From: an uncultured Clostridia bacterium | GTDB lineage: Bacteria > Bacillota > Clostridia > UBA1381 > UMGS1253 | DNA length: 25,713 nucleotides | NCBI GenBank assembly: GCA_934457145.1 | Contig: CAKSHP010000027.1 | Location: forward strand, 1-25,713 | Direction of reading: 5' to 3' | Shown: in pieces, positions 6,970 through 14,387 of the stretch | Numbering within the stretch: the first letter of the stretch is position 1 | Layout of the letters: every line of letters starts with the position of its first letter | Made by a program: the position numbers and the translations under genes | The notes under the pieces: model-generated | Database searches by the model: none | What the model was told of the DNA's origin: nothing | Seen by the model: only the letters and a program-made list of their open reading frames with translations

Positions 6970-7275
6970 TAAACAAAACCTCCAATCTTTAATATGTAAA
7001 ATAAAATCCTCTGCCTCGTACAACTTTATTATTAAAAAGTGTATATAAACACATAAGATATCCCGTTTTCGGAATATAACTGCATTTTTTAAGCAGTTCA
7101 GATGCAATAAAAAAGCAGTTCACGTCCGCTGCTTTATATATACTTTTATTAATTTTCGCTGATTTATGTAAAAAATCTAAGAAAAATAGGGTATTTGCCG
7201 CCGCACAGTATTATATCAATATAATTATATCACAATATGTTGTGTTTGTCAAATTCTTTTAACGGACAAATGCGG
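6970..7275 (-). promoter_or_regulatory. RNase J leader (~250 nt) with competing hairpins
   Basis: No protein gene is supported in these 306 bases. They hold the rnj promoter and about 250 transcribed bases. On the minus strand an AAAGCAG (7129-7135) pairs with CTGCTTT (7112-7118), followed by a T-run to 7109: a terminator-like hairpin about 85 nt after the likely transcript start. The sequence tgaactgctt occurs twice (7113-7122 and 7091-7100 on this strand), and a gcagtt follows downstream. The upstream AAGCAG can pair with either copy, and the downstream GCAGTT with either, so two exclusive folds are possible. The hairpin could also end transcripts from the CDF gene upstream. Attenuation or autoregulation by RNase J is inference. 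Confidence 0.5.
7224..7252 (-). promoter_or_regulatory. Consensus promoter of RNase J
   Basis: On the minus strand, perfect TTGACA (7247-7252) and perfect TATAAT (7224-7229) are 17 bp apart. This is the best promoter in the window. It starts only 24 bp after the CDF stop codon and predicts a transcript start near 7217. Confidence 0.9.
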
Positions 7276-8442
7276 CTAACAAAGACCTTTATCGATATTT
7301 ATGACTGTGTAGTAATTCGGATTTTTTTCTTTCACAATTGTGTTTATGGTGTTTATAAGGTCGCGGTCGGATATTGAAAAATCAAACGGAACAGCAAGGT
7401 CGAATATAAGGTTTGTGTGAGTGTTGCCGCGAACCATGCGAAAATCGTGTATGGAAAGACTTTCGCTTATTGATTTAACGGAAGATGTCACAAATGCTCT
7501 TGCTTCGTTTACTGTTCTGTTGTCGGTTTCGACAGGGTCCATATGTATAACGGCATTGCATTTAAAATGATGGCAAAGCTGCTTTTCTATAAGGTCTATT
7601 TCGTCGTGGATTTCCAGAATGTTCGAATCGGCGCGCACCTCTGCATGAAGCGACATCATAAATCTGCCGACGCCGTAGTTATGAACGATTATATCGTGAA
7701 CTCCGATAATATTTTTATGTGAAAGAACTATGCTTTTGATTTCTTCTATAAGTGCATTGTCGGTTTTTTCGCCGAGAAGCGGGGCAAGCGAGTCTTTAAC
7801 GGTTGAATATCCGGTGTATAAAATAAAGCACGACACTAAAATTCCTATGTATGAGTCAAGATTTAAACCTGCAAATTTATATATTAAAAGACCAAAAAGA
7901 ACAGCCGCGGTTGAAATGCTGTCTGAAAGTGAATCGGCAGCGGTTGCAAGCATTGACGTGCTGTTTATTTTTTTTGCAAGAGTGCGGTTGAAAAAATACA
8001 TCCATGTTTTAAAAAGAATAGATACAATTAAAATTATTACGGATATAGCCGAAAAAGTTATATTGTCGGGATTAAATATTTTTTCAAAAGACGCTTTTAA
8101 AAGCTCAAGACCCATTAAAATAACGGCAATAGAAACAATGAGCGCACAGATGTATTCTATTCTGCCGTGTCCGAAAGGATGGTCTTTATCGGCAGGCTTG
8201 GCGCTCATTTTAAAGCCTATGAGCGTTATAATTGAAGAGCCTGCGTCGGAAAGGTTGTTAAAAGAGTCGGCAGCGATAGACAAAGAGCCTGTTATAAATG
8301 CCGCAATCATTTTTAATATGCATAAAAATATGTTTATAAAAATTCCCGCAGCTCCCGAAAGCATGCCGTATTTGCTGCGGTTTGCGGCAGACTCCGTATC
8401 GGACGGATTTTTAATGAAAAGCCTGATTAAAAGTGATGTCAA
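7276..8442 (-). CDS. Cation diffusion facilitator, probably Mn2+ exporter
   Basis: This 388-residue inner-membrane antiporter exports divalent metal in exchange for protons. Six helices span about residues 28-215, followed by a cytoplasmic domain (about 220-300) of the CDF dimerisation type and a further C-terminal extension. The TM2 motif ADSFNNLSDAGSS and TM5 motif ATAADSLSDSIST align with the YiiP metal site as N62, D66, D170 and D174. An N-D-D-D site is the pattern of manganese exporters of this family, whereas zinc members have His residues there; HPFGHGR (88-93 region) is also a family landmark. The start is TTG at 8442, with GGGG 10 bp upstream; the only nearby ATG runs into a stop at once. 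It has its own strong promoter and precedes rnj on the same strand, probably as a separate unit. Confidence 0.88.
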   Translation of the reverse strand: MTSLLIRLFIKNPSDTESAANRSKYGMLSGAAGIFINIFLCILKMIAAFITGSLSIAADSFNNLSDAGSSIITLIGFKMSAKPADKDHPFGHGRIEYICALIVSIAVILMGLELLKASFEKIFNPDNITFSAISVIILIVSILFKTWMYFFNRTLAKKINSTSMLATAADSLSDSISTAAVLFGLLIYKFAGLNLDSYIGILVSCFILYTGYSTVKDSLAPLLGEKTDNALIEEIKSIVLSHKNIIGVHDIIVHNYGVGRFMMSLHAEVRADSNILEIHDEIDLIEKQLCHHFKCNAVIHMDPVETDNRTVNEARAFVTSSVKSISESLSIHDFRMVRGNTHTNLIFDLAVPFDFSISDRDLINTINTIVKEKNPNYYTVINIDKGLC

Positions 8443-8475
8443 TTAAATCATTCCCCAAAATAAAAGTTTTAATTT

Positions 8476-8504
8476 ATTATACTGCAAAAATTAAAAAAAG
8501 TCAA
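8476..8504 (-). promoter_or_regulatory. Promoter of the CDF gene
   Basis: On the minus strand TTGACT (8499-8504) and TATAAT (8476-8481) are 17 bp apart, with a T-run in the spacer. It lies 34 bp upstream of the TTG start. Confidence 0.8.
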
Positions 8505-8537
8505 TTGCAGGCAAAGGGGAAAAGCAATAATATAAAT

Positions 8538-8572
8538 AAAAAAGACACGCAGCTTCTTTGCTGCATGTCTTA
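8538..8572 (-). terminator. Terminator after the degraded SDR/AraC stretch
   Basis: A 12-bp stem with one mismatch (8561-8572 with 8543-8554), loop of six, followed on the minus strand by TTTTTATTT. It lies just after the last stop codon at 8580, which shows that the scarred stretch was once a complete transcription unit. Confidence 0.8.
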
Positions 8573-8579
8573 AAAAATA

Positions 8580-8795
8580 TCAGTTTTTCAGTTCGTCGGG
8601 CAAAGGATATTTATGTTTTAAATTTAAAGCTTTTATACATTTTTTAAGCTTTGTTTTGTTCTTTTCGCCGTTTGTGTACGGATTAAAATGTACCCAGCCG
8701 ATGTCTTTAAAATGGTATGCCTCTTCATATATAAAACGGCGGTCTGGAAACGATGCTGTATGGTATGTATTCTCCGCCGCGGATACAAAATTCAA
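8580..8795 (-). pseudogene. Orphan C-terminal protein fragment
   Basis: An open frame of about 70 residues ends HKYPLPDELKN just before a terminator. It overlaps the AraC remnant in another frame. The part after about residue 15 (RRFIYEEAYHFKDIGWVHFNPY and onward) has normal coding character, while the overlapping first part may be out-of-frame DNA. It has no ribosome site or suitable start of its own. I read it as the tail of an enzyme whose front has been deleted, placed next to the AraC fragment by the same loss. I do not recognise the family. It could instead be a short independent protein, but that is less likely. Confidence 0.45.
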
Positions 8796-8952
8796 AACCT
8801 ATTTTAGTAAACATTTTAATGCGGTTTTTAGAAATTTCATTGGACGGAAAGCCTTGAAATTCTTTAAATGCTCTTGAAAAGGAGGATGCGCTGTCATAGC
8901 CGTATTTTATGGCGATATCCGTAACGGAATTAAAATTGTCTATATTATTCAT
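8725..8952 (-). pseudogene. AraC-family regulator remnant, truncated at both ends
   Basis: Residues 7-43 (NSVTDIAIKYGYDSASSF, then SRAFKEFQG) are the second HTH and signature of an AraC/XylS regulator. FEFCIRGGEY then begins the effector-binding (GyrI-like) domain that follows the HTH in one AraC subfamily. The first HTH (about 55-60 residues) is missing before it, and the effector domain (usually about 150 residues) stops after about 20. The ATG at 8952 overlaps the SDR stop codon (TAATG), which mimics translational coupling, but a product of about 75 residues with half a DNA-binding domain is unlikely to work. Confidence 0.75.
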
Positions 8953-9473
8953 TATAACGGACAAACCTCCTGCGATGTTCCCCAAACGGTCATTTCTTCG
9001 ATTACAACGCCTTTGGGCTGATTTGCCGCATACACCGACCAGCCCGGCCAGCAGTGTCTTGCACATACGGAGGAAATATTTATTATTGTTCCGTCTTTTT
9101 GCTTTTTCATAATATCGCCGAAAAGCTTTGAAGAATATATAACGCTGTTTAAATTAAGTGCTACGGCTCCATCGATTGTTTCTTGTGTCTGTTCTGTGGT
9201 GTCGGCAATTTTTATTCCGCCACCGGCATTGTTTACCAATATGTCAATATGGCTGTATTTATCCGTAATATAGTTTTTAAAATTAACCCACTGCTCATAG
9301 CTTGTAACATCTATTGCATAGCTGTCGTCAAAGTTGTTTTCCGAAAGTGTGCTGCAAAGCTTTTGCGGGTTTCTTGATGCAATTATTACAGTGTCGCCGC
9401 CGGCTTTGAATTTTTTTGCGCACGCAAGCCCGTAACCGCTTGTTGCGCCTGTTATTATAACTGTTTTATTCAT
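8952..9473 (-). pseudogene. Short-chain dehydrogenase with internal deletion
   Basis: The 173-residue reading frame starts at ATG 9473 with GGAGAG 8 bp upstream. It has the NAD(P)-binding TGATSGYG (9-16), NNAG (81-84), the catalytic serine in INISS (131-135) and tyrosine Y148 in WSVYAA. The catalytic lysine should be at 152 (YxxxK), but the sequence runs YAANQ, so it is Gln. What follows, QPKGVVIEEMTVWG, looks like the last 20 residues of SDRs (the QPK-NV-I-EI-V pattern of their final strand). Normal length is about 240-250, so about 70 codons between the active site and the C-terminus appear deleted in frame near 9021-9026. The loss removes the lysine and the substrate-binding part; the product should be inactive. 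Confidence 0.8.
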
Positions 9474-9490
9474 AATAGACTCTCCGTTTC

Positions 9491-9519
9491 GCCGCTGAAA
9501 CCTATAAAGGTGCAGCGGC
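9491..9519 (-). other. Hairpin in the SDR 5' leader
   Basis: GCCGCTG (9491-9497) pairs with CAGCGGC (9513-9519), with an inner acct/aggt pairing around a 4-base loop. It sits just upstream of the SDR ribosome binding site and has no T-run, so it is not a simple terminator. It could affect translation or mRNA stability. Confidence 0.45.
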
Positions 9520-9567
9520 ACAAAATTTGCAGAAAGCATTAATAAATGCCTACACTCTGCAATGCTA

Positions 9568-9596
9568 ATTTTATAGCTTTTTTTAATAAATTGCAA
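9568..9596 (-). promoter_or_regulatory. Promoter upstream of the SDR remnant
   Basis: On the minus strand TTGCAA (9591-9596) and TAAAAT (9568-9573) are 17 bp apart. The remnant region may thus still be transcribed. No clear terminator follows the GH2 gene, so read-through from it is also possible. Confidence 0.5.
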
Positions 9597-9634
9597 TACA
9601 AATCTTGCACTATTATGAAAAATGGCTGTTATAT

Positions 9635-11968
9635 TTATTTTAATGTAATATCCTTTAGCGCCAAAGGAAATCCGGAGCTTTCGGCATATACTTTTAAAAT
9701 GCCTTTTTGACTGCCTACCCGTACGGCAACGCTTATGCGCCCGGCGCGCATTTTTCTTTCGGGAACGTGGGGCGCAGTGTGGTCGCAAACATCAGAACCC
9801 GTTGCAATAACGCTGCCCAGTTCGTTTGTGTAAAATTTCACAAATGCGTCTGCGTCATAAACTTCATTTCCGAAAGCGTCTATGCAAAAACAGCTTAAAA
9901 GAGCAACATCGTGGCCGTTTGCAAATTCTGTTTTGTTTTCCAAAACAAGATTTAGCTTTTCGGCCTTGCCGCTTGTTGTTTTTTCATCGCTGCACACAAC
10001 CTTGCCGCCGTTTTTTGCTTTAACGCAAAGCGTTCCGGGCATAAAGCCGACAAACCACTCGCCATGAGCAAAACCTTTTGTGTTTTGCGAGCCGAGAGAT
10101 TTTCCGTTTAAGAAAAGATCGGCTTCTTCGCAGTTCGTGTAGCAGATAACTCGTATCTTTTCGCCCTCAAGCCCAGTGAAGTTCCAATGCGGAAGAAGAT
10201 GTACTACCGGGCGGTCTTTCACAAAATACGACTGATTTTGATAAAAGGCGTCCTTTTTTTGCAGATATAAATCTATTGCGCCTGCCTGCGAGCAAAGTCT
10301 GGGCCATTTTGTTTCGCCGCGGTGCTCAAAGGCTATCCATTGGAAAAATCCGCAAACATAGTCTTTTTCGGTTAAAAAACTCATTGTTTTCTGCCTTGAA
10401 AGAAACCATGAGTCGGTATCTTTGTCGTAGGAAGAAAAATATCCGTGTGCGAAAGAGTCGGGCATATAAAAGCCGCGGGTTGTGCTTGTGGCGCAGCATT
10501 CGGAGGACAGAATCGGTTTTTCGGGATATTTTTTATGTAATATGTCAAAATCGTCTAAATTATAGTTTATGCAAACAGCGTCAAGAAAATCAAATACTTT
10601 TGCGTCTTTCGGATTGTTGGACACAGCGCTGCAAACGTACCTTGTTTTGTCCAGTTTTTTAATGCGCGCACTCATTCTTTTGCAGATTTTTTCCCCGCAT
10701 TCGGTTAAGTGATGTGGTTCTTCATTTCCGATTGACCAAAACATTACCGACGGACGGTTGCGGTCCCGGCGGACAAGCATATCAAGCTGAGAAAGCGAGT
10801 CCTCGCACGAGGAAAAATGACGGGTTTCGTCCATCACTATAAAGCCCGTTTCATCAAGCGCGTCCATAGTTGCCTCACTGTGGGGATAGTGGGTTGTGCG
10901 GTAGCCGTTGGCGCCCATTTGCTTTATAAGCTCTATTTTATAGCGCGCAATATTATCGGGCACGGCTCTGCCGGTCAGTCCGAAATCCTGATGGGCACAC
11001 ATACCGTTTATAAAAACTTTTCTGCCGTTTAGAAAAAATCCGCTGCCGTCGGCAAAAAATGTTCTGAAGCCCGTGCGCGTGCTGTATGAATCTATAAGCT
11101 TTGAATTTTTGAAAATTTCAACGGTGACGCTGTAGAGGTTTGGAGAGTTTATGTCCCAAAGCTTTGGATTTTTTATTGTTAAAGTGTCGTGCGATGTGGC
11201 TTTGTCCTGCGCCGAAATGTCAAGGCTGCACTTGCCGCAGGCAATTTTATTGCCGTTTGCATCATACACATATTCTTTTATTTCAAGGCTTGCGCTTTCG
11301 TATGATGAATTTATAATATCTGTGTTTATCTCCATTAGCCAGTCGGTGTCGTTTATTTTTTTGCTCGGTGCGTAAATTCCCCATAAATCAACTGCAATTT
11401 CGTTTGTTTTAATCAGCCAGACATGGCGGTAAATTCCGCACCCTTCATACCACCAGCCCTCATTTTTTGAAGAATTTATATAAACTGCCAGAACATTTTC
11501 GCTTTCGCCGTATAAGGCAAAGTCTGATATATCAACTTCAAAGCTTGTGTAGCCGCAGAAGTTGCGCTTTAAAGGGCAGCCGTTTAAATAAACGCAGCAG
11601 CTGCCGGAAACCGCTTCAAACAAAAGCGTTATTCTTTTTTTGCTGTCATCTTCGCTTAATTTGAATTTTTTTCTGTACCATGCATTTTGATAGGAAAAAA
11701 AGCCTAAGGCATTGTTTTCGTTTGGGTTTGGAGTTTGAGTGATTGTGTAGTCATGCGGAAGATTAACGTTTTGCCATTTTCTTGTATCAAGACCGGGAAT
11801 TTTGTCATACACATCGCAGCCGCCGCCGTACATCACGGAAGCCGGCCCGTAGGTTTCGCTTTCGGTTTTTGCGCTTGCATAAACAAAGCCTTTGTCTTTC
11901 GGAAAATCATATGTTATATCACCGCAGTGAAAAAGCCAGGAATCGTCAAATAATATTTTTTGCCTCAT
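9635..11968 (-). CDS. Cytoplasmic GH2 beta-galactosidase
   Basis: This 777-residue glycoside hydrolase of family 2 probably cleaves beta-galactosides taken up by the cell. The order is an N-terminal sugar-binding jelly roll (about 1-190, with WQNVNLPHDYTI and GWWYEGCGIYRHV), an immunoglobulin-like domain (about 195-300), the TIM barrel (about 305-590) with acid/base E416 in SIGNEEPHH and nucleophile E490 in ILSSECCAT, then a DUF4982-type domain (about 610-680, ADLFLNGKSLG) and a C-terminal domain. TTHYPHSEA is the typical GH2 barrel motif. There is no signal peptide. The ATG at 11968 has GGAGG at good spacing. It is divergent from an AraC regulator with a shared control region, so induction by its sugar is likely. 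Beta-glucuronidase or beta-mannosidase activity cannot be excluded from sequence alone. Confidence 0.9.
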   Translation of the reverse strand: MRQKILFDDSWLFHCGDITYDFPKDKGFVYASAKTESETYGPASVMYGGGCDVYDKIPGLDTRKWQNVNLPHDYTITQTPNPNENNALGFFSYQNAWYRKKFKLSEDDSKKRITLLFEAVSGSCCVYLNGCPLKRNFCGYTSFEVDISDFALYGESENVLAVYINSSKNEGWWYEGCGIYRHVWLIKTNEIAVDLWGIYAPSKKINDTDWLMEINTDIINSSYESASLEIKEYVYDANGNKIACGKCSLDISAQDKATSHDTLTIKNPKLWDINSPNLYSVTVEIFKNSKLIDSYSTRTGFRTFFADGSGFFLNGRKVFINGMCAHQDFGLTGRAVPDNIARYKIELIKQMGANGYRTTHYPHSEATMDALDETGFIVMDETRHFSSCEDSLSQLDMLVRRDRNRPSVMFWSIGNEEPHHLTECGEKICKRMSARIKKLDKTRYVCSAVSNNPKDAKVFDFLDAVCINYNLDDFDILHKKYPEKPILSSECCATSTTRGFYMPDSFAHGYFSSYDKDTDSWFLSRQKTMSFLTEKDYVCGFFQWIAFEHRGETKWPRLCSQAGAIDLYLQKKDAFYQNQSYFVKDRPVVHLLPHWNFTGLEGEKIRVICYTNCEEADLFLNGKSLGSQNTKGFAHGEWFVGFMPGTLCVKAKNGGKVVCSDEKTTSGKAEKLNLVLENKTEFANGHDVALLSCFCIDAFGNEVYDADAFVKFYTNELGSVIATGSDVCDHTAPHVPERKMRAGRISVAVRVGSQKGILKVYAESSGFPLALKDITLK

Positions 11969-12025
11969 AGTTTTTTTCCTCCTTTTAACAGGCGTGTTTT
12001 GTTTTGCTTTCTGATGCTCAAGGTA

Positions 12026-12054
12026 AGTATAAAATCAAACCGGTAAAATTGCAA
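12026..12054 (-). promoter_or_regulatory. Promoter of the GH2 gene
   Basis: On the minus strand TTGCAA (12049-12054) and TATACT (12026-12031) are exactly 17 bp apart, 58 bp before the start codon. The weak -35 is typical of promoters needing an activator, which fits control by the divergent AraC protein. Confidence 0.7.
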
Positions 12055-12063
12055 TGCGTTTTT

Positions 12064-12090
12064 CTGCTTATAATACGGACAAAACTGCTT
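12064..12090. promoter_or_regulatory. 21-bp-spaced direct repeat, candidate AraC site
   Basis: CTGCTT occurs at 12064-12069 and 12085-12090, 21 bp apart, or two helical turns. Tandem half-sites at this spacing are how AraC-family proteins bind. The pair lies between the GH2 -35 box and the AraC-gene -35 box, so it could serve both promoters. Only six bases match, so this is suggestive. Confidence 0.4.
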
Positions 12091-12096
12091 TTTAAC

Positions 12097-12125
12097 TTGA
12101 CAAAATCGCGGTTTTGTAATAATAT
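12097..12125 (+). promoter_or_regulatory. Promoter of the AraC gene with palindromic spacer
   Basis: TTGACA (12097-12102) and TAATAT (12120-12125) are 17 bp apart. The spacer holds an imperfect palindrome, ACAAAA-tCGCGg-TTTTGT (12100-12117), which overlaps the -35 box and could bind a repressor. Confidence 0.75.
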
Positions 12126-12160
12126 TTAGTTAAAAATTGCTTTAACGGAGGGGCAAAACA

Positions 12161-12973
12161 GTGGAAATTTATTTTGCAAGAGGGGAAAAAAGCAGCGATT
12201 TTGCATCAGAAGATTATATACATATAAATAATTTCGGATATTATAAAAATATTATAAAAACCGTTTGCACAGCTCGGATAAACGGCAGATGCGACTATCA
12301 GATAATATATGTGTCACGCGGGAGGATGAATGTGAAAATAAACGATGAAAACTGCGTTTTAAAAGACGGCGATGCCGTTATTTTTTATCCGGGCGAAAAA
12401 CAGATTTACAGTTTTGAAAAAGAAAAAAATTCCTGTTATTTTTGGATACATTTTTCAGGTCACGGAGCAAAGAATTTGTTAGAGGGGCTTAATCTGCCCG
12501 CAGGCATTTATCATACCGGAGGCTTTTTTAGATTTTCTGCGGCATTTTCGGAAATGAAAGAAGCGTTTTCGGTATGCAGCTTTTCTGCGGAGGTTAATAT
12601 TTTGGGAATTTTTTTGTCGCTTTTGTCGGAGTTTTCAAAAAAAGTTAATCTGCCGGGAAATGAAATTTCAAAAGCAATTGAACTTATGGGGGCAAACAAA
12701 ATATATACAAATGCTTATTTGGCGGAGCTTTGCCTTATGAGCGAATATCATTTTATACGCAAATTTAAAGAGTATATGAAAACGACTCCGCACAGATATC
12801 AAACTCAAACAGCGGTAAAAAAAGCTGTGCGCATGCTTGAAGACACGAACCTTCGGATAGGAGAAATTGCCGACGCTGTCGGATTTCGTGATCAGATGTA
12901 TTTCGGCAGAGTGTTTAAAAGCATTATGAATATCTCGCCGACGGAATTTCGAAAACTGTACAAAATAACATAA
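12161..12973 (+). CDS. AraC-family regulator of the GH2 locus
   Basis: A 270-residue transcription factor. Residues about 20-150 form the cupin-like sugar-sensing domain (GDAVIFYPGEKQIYSF is the typical turn). Residues about 165-268 form the double HTH: AELCLMSEYHFIRKFKEY and, later, IGEIADAVGFRDQMYFGRVFK followed by SPTEFRK, the AraC signature. The GTG start at 12161 has GGAGGGG 7-8 bp upstream. It is divergent from GH2, the usual arrangement of a sugar-responsive activator with its target; the ligand is unknown, but galactosides or products of GH2 are reasonable. Unlike the AraC remnant at 8725-8952 this copy is complete. Confidence 0.9.
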   Translation: MEIYFARGEKSSDFASEDYIHINNFGYYKNIIKTVCTARINGRCDYQIIYVSRGRMNVKINDENCVLKDGDAVIFYPGEKQIYSFEKEKNSCYFWIHFSGHGAKNLLEGLNLPAGIYHTGGFFRFSAAFSEMKEAFSVCSFSAEVNILGIFLSLLSEFSKKVNLPGNEISKAIELMGANKIYTNAYLAELCLMSEYHFIRKFKEYMKTTPHRYQTQTAVKKAVRMLEDTNLRIGEIADAVGFRDQMYFGRVFKSIMNISPTEFRKLYKIT

Positions 12974-12977
12974 AAGT

Positions 12978-13007
12978 TTGACTTGCGTGTGCATTTTGTG
13001 TTAAAAT
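12978..13007 (+). promoter_or_regulatory. Promoter of the sulfhydrylase gene
   Basis: TTGACT (12978-12983) and TAAAAT (13002-13007) are 18 bp apart, starting just after the AraC stop. The remaining 30 bp before the start are too short for a SAM riboswitch or T-box. Confidence 0.6.
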
Positions 13008-13037
13008 TAATTATTAAATCGCAAAGGGGAAATAAAG

Positions 13038-14300
13038 ATGGAAATCGAAACAAAATGTCTTCACTCGGGATATGAACCCGAAAACGGAAAGCCGCAGACG
13101 CTTCCTATATACCAAAGCACCACGTTTAAATATCACAGCACCGATGAGGTGGCAAAGCTTTTTGATTTAACGCAGGACGGATTTTTTTATTCAAGACTTG
13201 CCAACCCCACGGTTGACGCGGTTGAAAAAAAGATTGCGGATTTGTGCGGCGGCGCCGGCGCGCTTATGACAAGCAGCGGACAGAGCGCAAATATGCTTGC
13301 AATGCTCAATTTTATAGGCAGCGGCGATCATTTTATCAGCTCGTCTGCTATTTACGGCGGAACGCTTAATCTGTTTAACGTCACGTTTAAAAAGCTTGGA
13401 ATAGACGTTACGTTTGTTGATAACAATGCAACCGAAGAAGAGATAATGGCTTCTGTGCGCCCCAATACGAAGGCGATCTTCGGAGAAACAATTTCAAACC
13501 CGACAATTGAAATTTTTGATATAGAGCGTTTTGCAAAAATTGCGCATAAAATAGGTGTGCCGCTTGTTGTTGACAACACGTTTGCAACGCCGTATCTTCT
13601 TCGTCCGATTGAGTACGGAGCGGATATTGTTACTCATTCTACCACAAAATATTTAGACGGTCATGCGCTGACAATCGGCGGCGTTATAGTAGACAGCGGA
13701 AAGTTTGACTGGACAAACGGAAAGTATCCCGAATTTACCGAGCCGGACGAATCGTATCACGGTGTTGTGTATACAAAAGACTTTGCGGCGTGTCCGTATA
13801 TTGTTAAAGCAAGAGTTCAGCTTATGCGCGACATGGGTGTGTGCCAGAGTGCATTTGGTGCGTTTTTGGTAAACCAGGGTATTGAAACGCTGCCCGTGCG
13901 TATGGACAGACATTGTGAAAATGCCGACAAAATCGCAAAGTTTCTGCAAACGTGTCCTCAGGTGGAAAACGTTAGCTACCCGACGCTTGAAAATTACAAA
14001 CAAAAAGAACTTTATAAAAAATATTTCAAAAAGGGCGCAAGCGGAGTTATAGCGTTTGAGTTAAAAGGCGGCAGAGAAGCAGGGGCAAGATTTATAGATA
14101 ATTTAAAAATTGTTTCGCTTTTGGTGCACGTTGCAGATATCAGAACCTGCGTTTTGCATCCCGCAAGTTCAACGCACCGTCAGCTGACGGACGAGCAACT
14201 TAAAGCCGGCGGAGTCACTCCGGGACTTATAAGGCTTTCTGTGGGACTTGAAAATGCAGATGATATTATAGCAGATATTAAACAGGCGCTTGAAGCGTAA
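13038..14300 (+). CDS. metY: O-acetylhomoserine sulfhydrylase
   Basis: This PLP enzyme makes homocysteine (or methionine) from O-acetylhomoserine and sulfide (or methanethiol), the direct-sulfhydrylation route to methionine. The 420-residue length and sequence fit the Cys/Met-metabolism family, MetY type: FFYSRLANPTVDAVEKK (YSR phosphate contact), SSGQSANM, VVDNTFATPYLLRP and the PLP lysine K204 in THSTTKYLDGH. The long insert after the lysine (YPEFTEPDESYHGVVYT) is typical of MetY and absent from the shorter cystathionine enzymes. The ATG at 13038 follows AAAGGGG. It stands alone, with no other methionine gene nearby and no visible riboswitch. Confidence 0.93.
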   Translation: MEIETKCLHSGYEPENGKPQTLPIYQSTTFKYHSTDEVAKLFDLTQDGFFYSRLANPTVDAVEKKIADLCGGAGALMTSSGQSANMLAMLNFIGSGDHFISSSAIYGGTLNLFNVTFKKLGIDVTFVDNNATEEEIMASVRPNTKAIFGETISNPTIEIFDIERFAKIAHKIGVPLVVDNTFATPYLLRPIEYGADIVTHSTTKYLDGHALTIGGVIVDSGKFDWTNGKYPEFTEPDESYHGVVYTKDFAACPYIVKARVQLMRDMGVCQSAFGAFLVNQGIETLPVRMDRHCENADKIAKFLQTCPQVENVSYPTLENYKQKELYKKYFKKGASGVIAFELKGGREAGARFIDNLKIVSLLVHVADIRTCVLHPASSTHRQLTDEQLKAGGVTPGLIRLSVGLENADDIIADIKQALEA

Positions 14301-14331
14301 AAAAACATTGTTTTTTAAATATTCAAAAAAA

Positions 14332-14368
14332 TGGCGCGTATCAAAACGTTTCGTTTTGATACGCGCTA
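14332..14368. terminator. Long-stem terminator between metY and the HTH/zinc-ribbon gene
   Basis: A 15-bp perfect stem (14334-14348 with 14352-14366), extended by two more pairs, closes a 3-base loop. On the minus strand it is followed by ATTTTTTTG, a good terminator for the gene at 14388-14825. On the plus strand the T-run is weak, so termination of metY is less sure. The GATA triplet repeat beside it (about 14374-14385) looks incidental. Confidence 0.8.
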
Positions 14369-14387
14369 TTTCGATAGATAGATATAT

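Noticed and set aside
7007..7107. N-terminal extension of RNase J (up to 46 extra residues)
   Set aside because: The extra part has no family similarity, lies in the leader and precedes the GGAGG site that fits the GTG at 6969.
7730..8446. A 238-codon open frame antisense to the CDF gene
   Set aside because: It lies entirely opposite a strongly supported transporter, lacks a recognisable domain and is explained by the codon bias of the real gene.
9707..11970. Several plus-strand open frames of 60-130 codons across the GH2 gene
   Set aside because: All are opposite the GH2 coding sequence, lack ribosome sites and show no domain features.
12974..13037. SAM riboswitch or T-box before the O-acetylhomoserine sulfhydrylase
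   Set aside because: Only about 64 bp separate it from the AraC stop, and they hold a promoter; no room for such an element.
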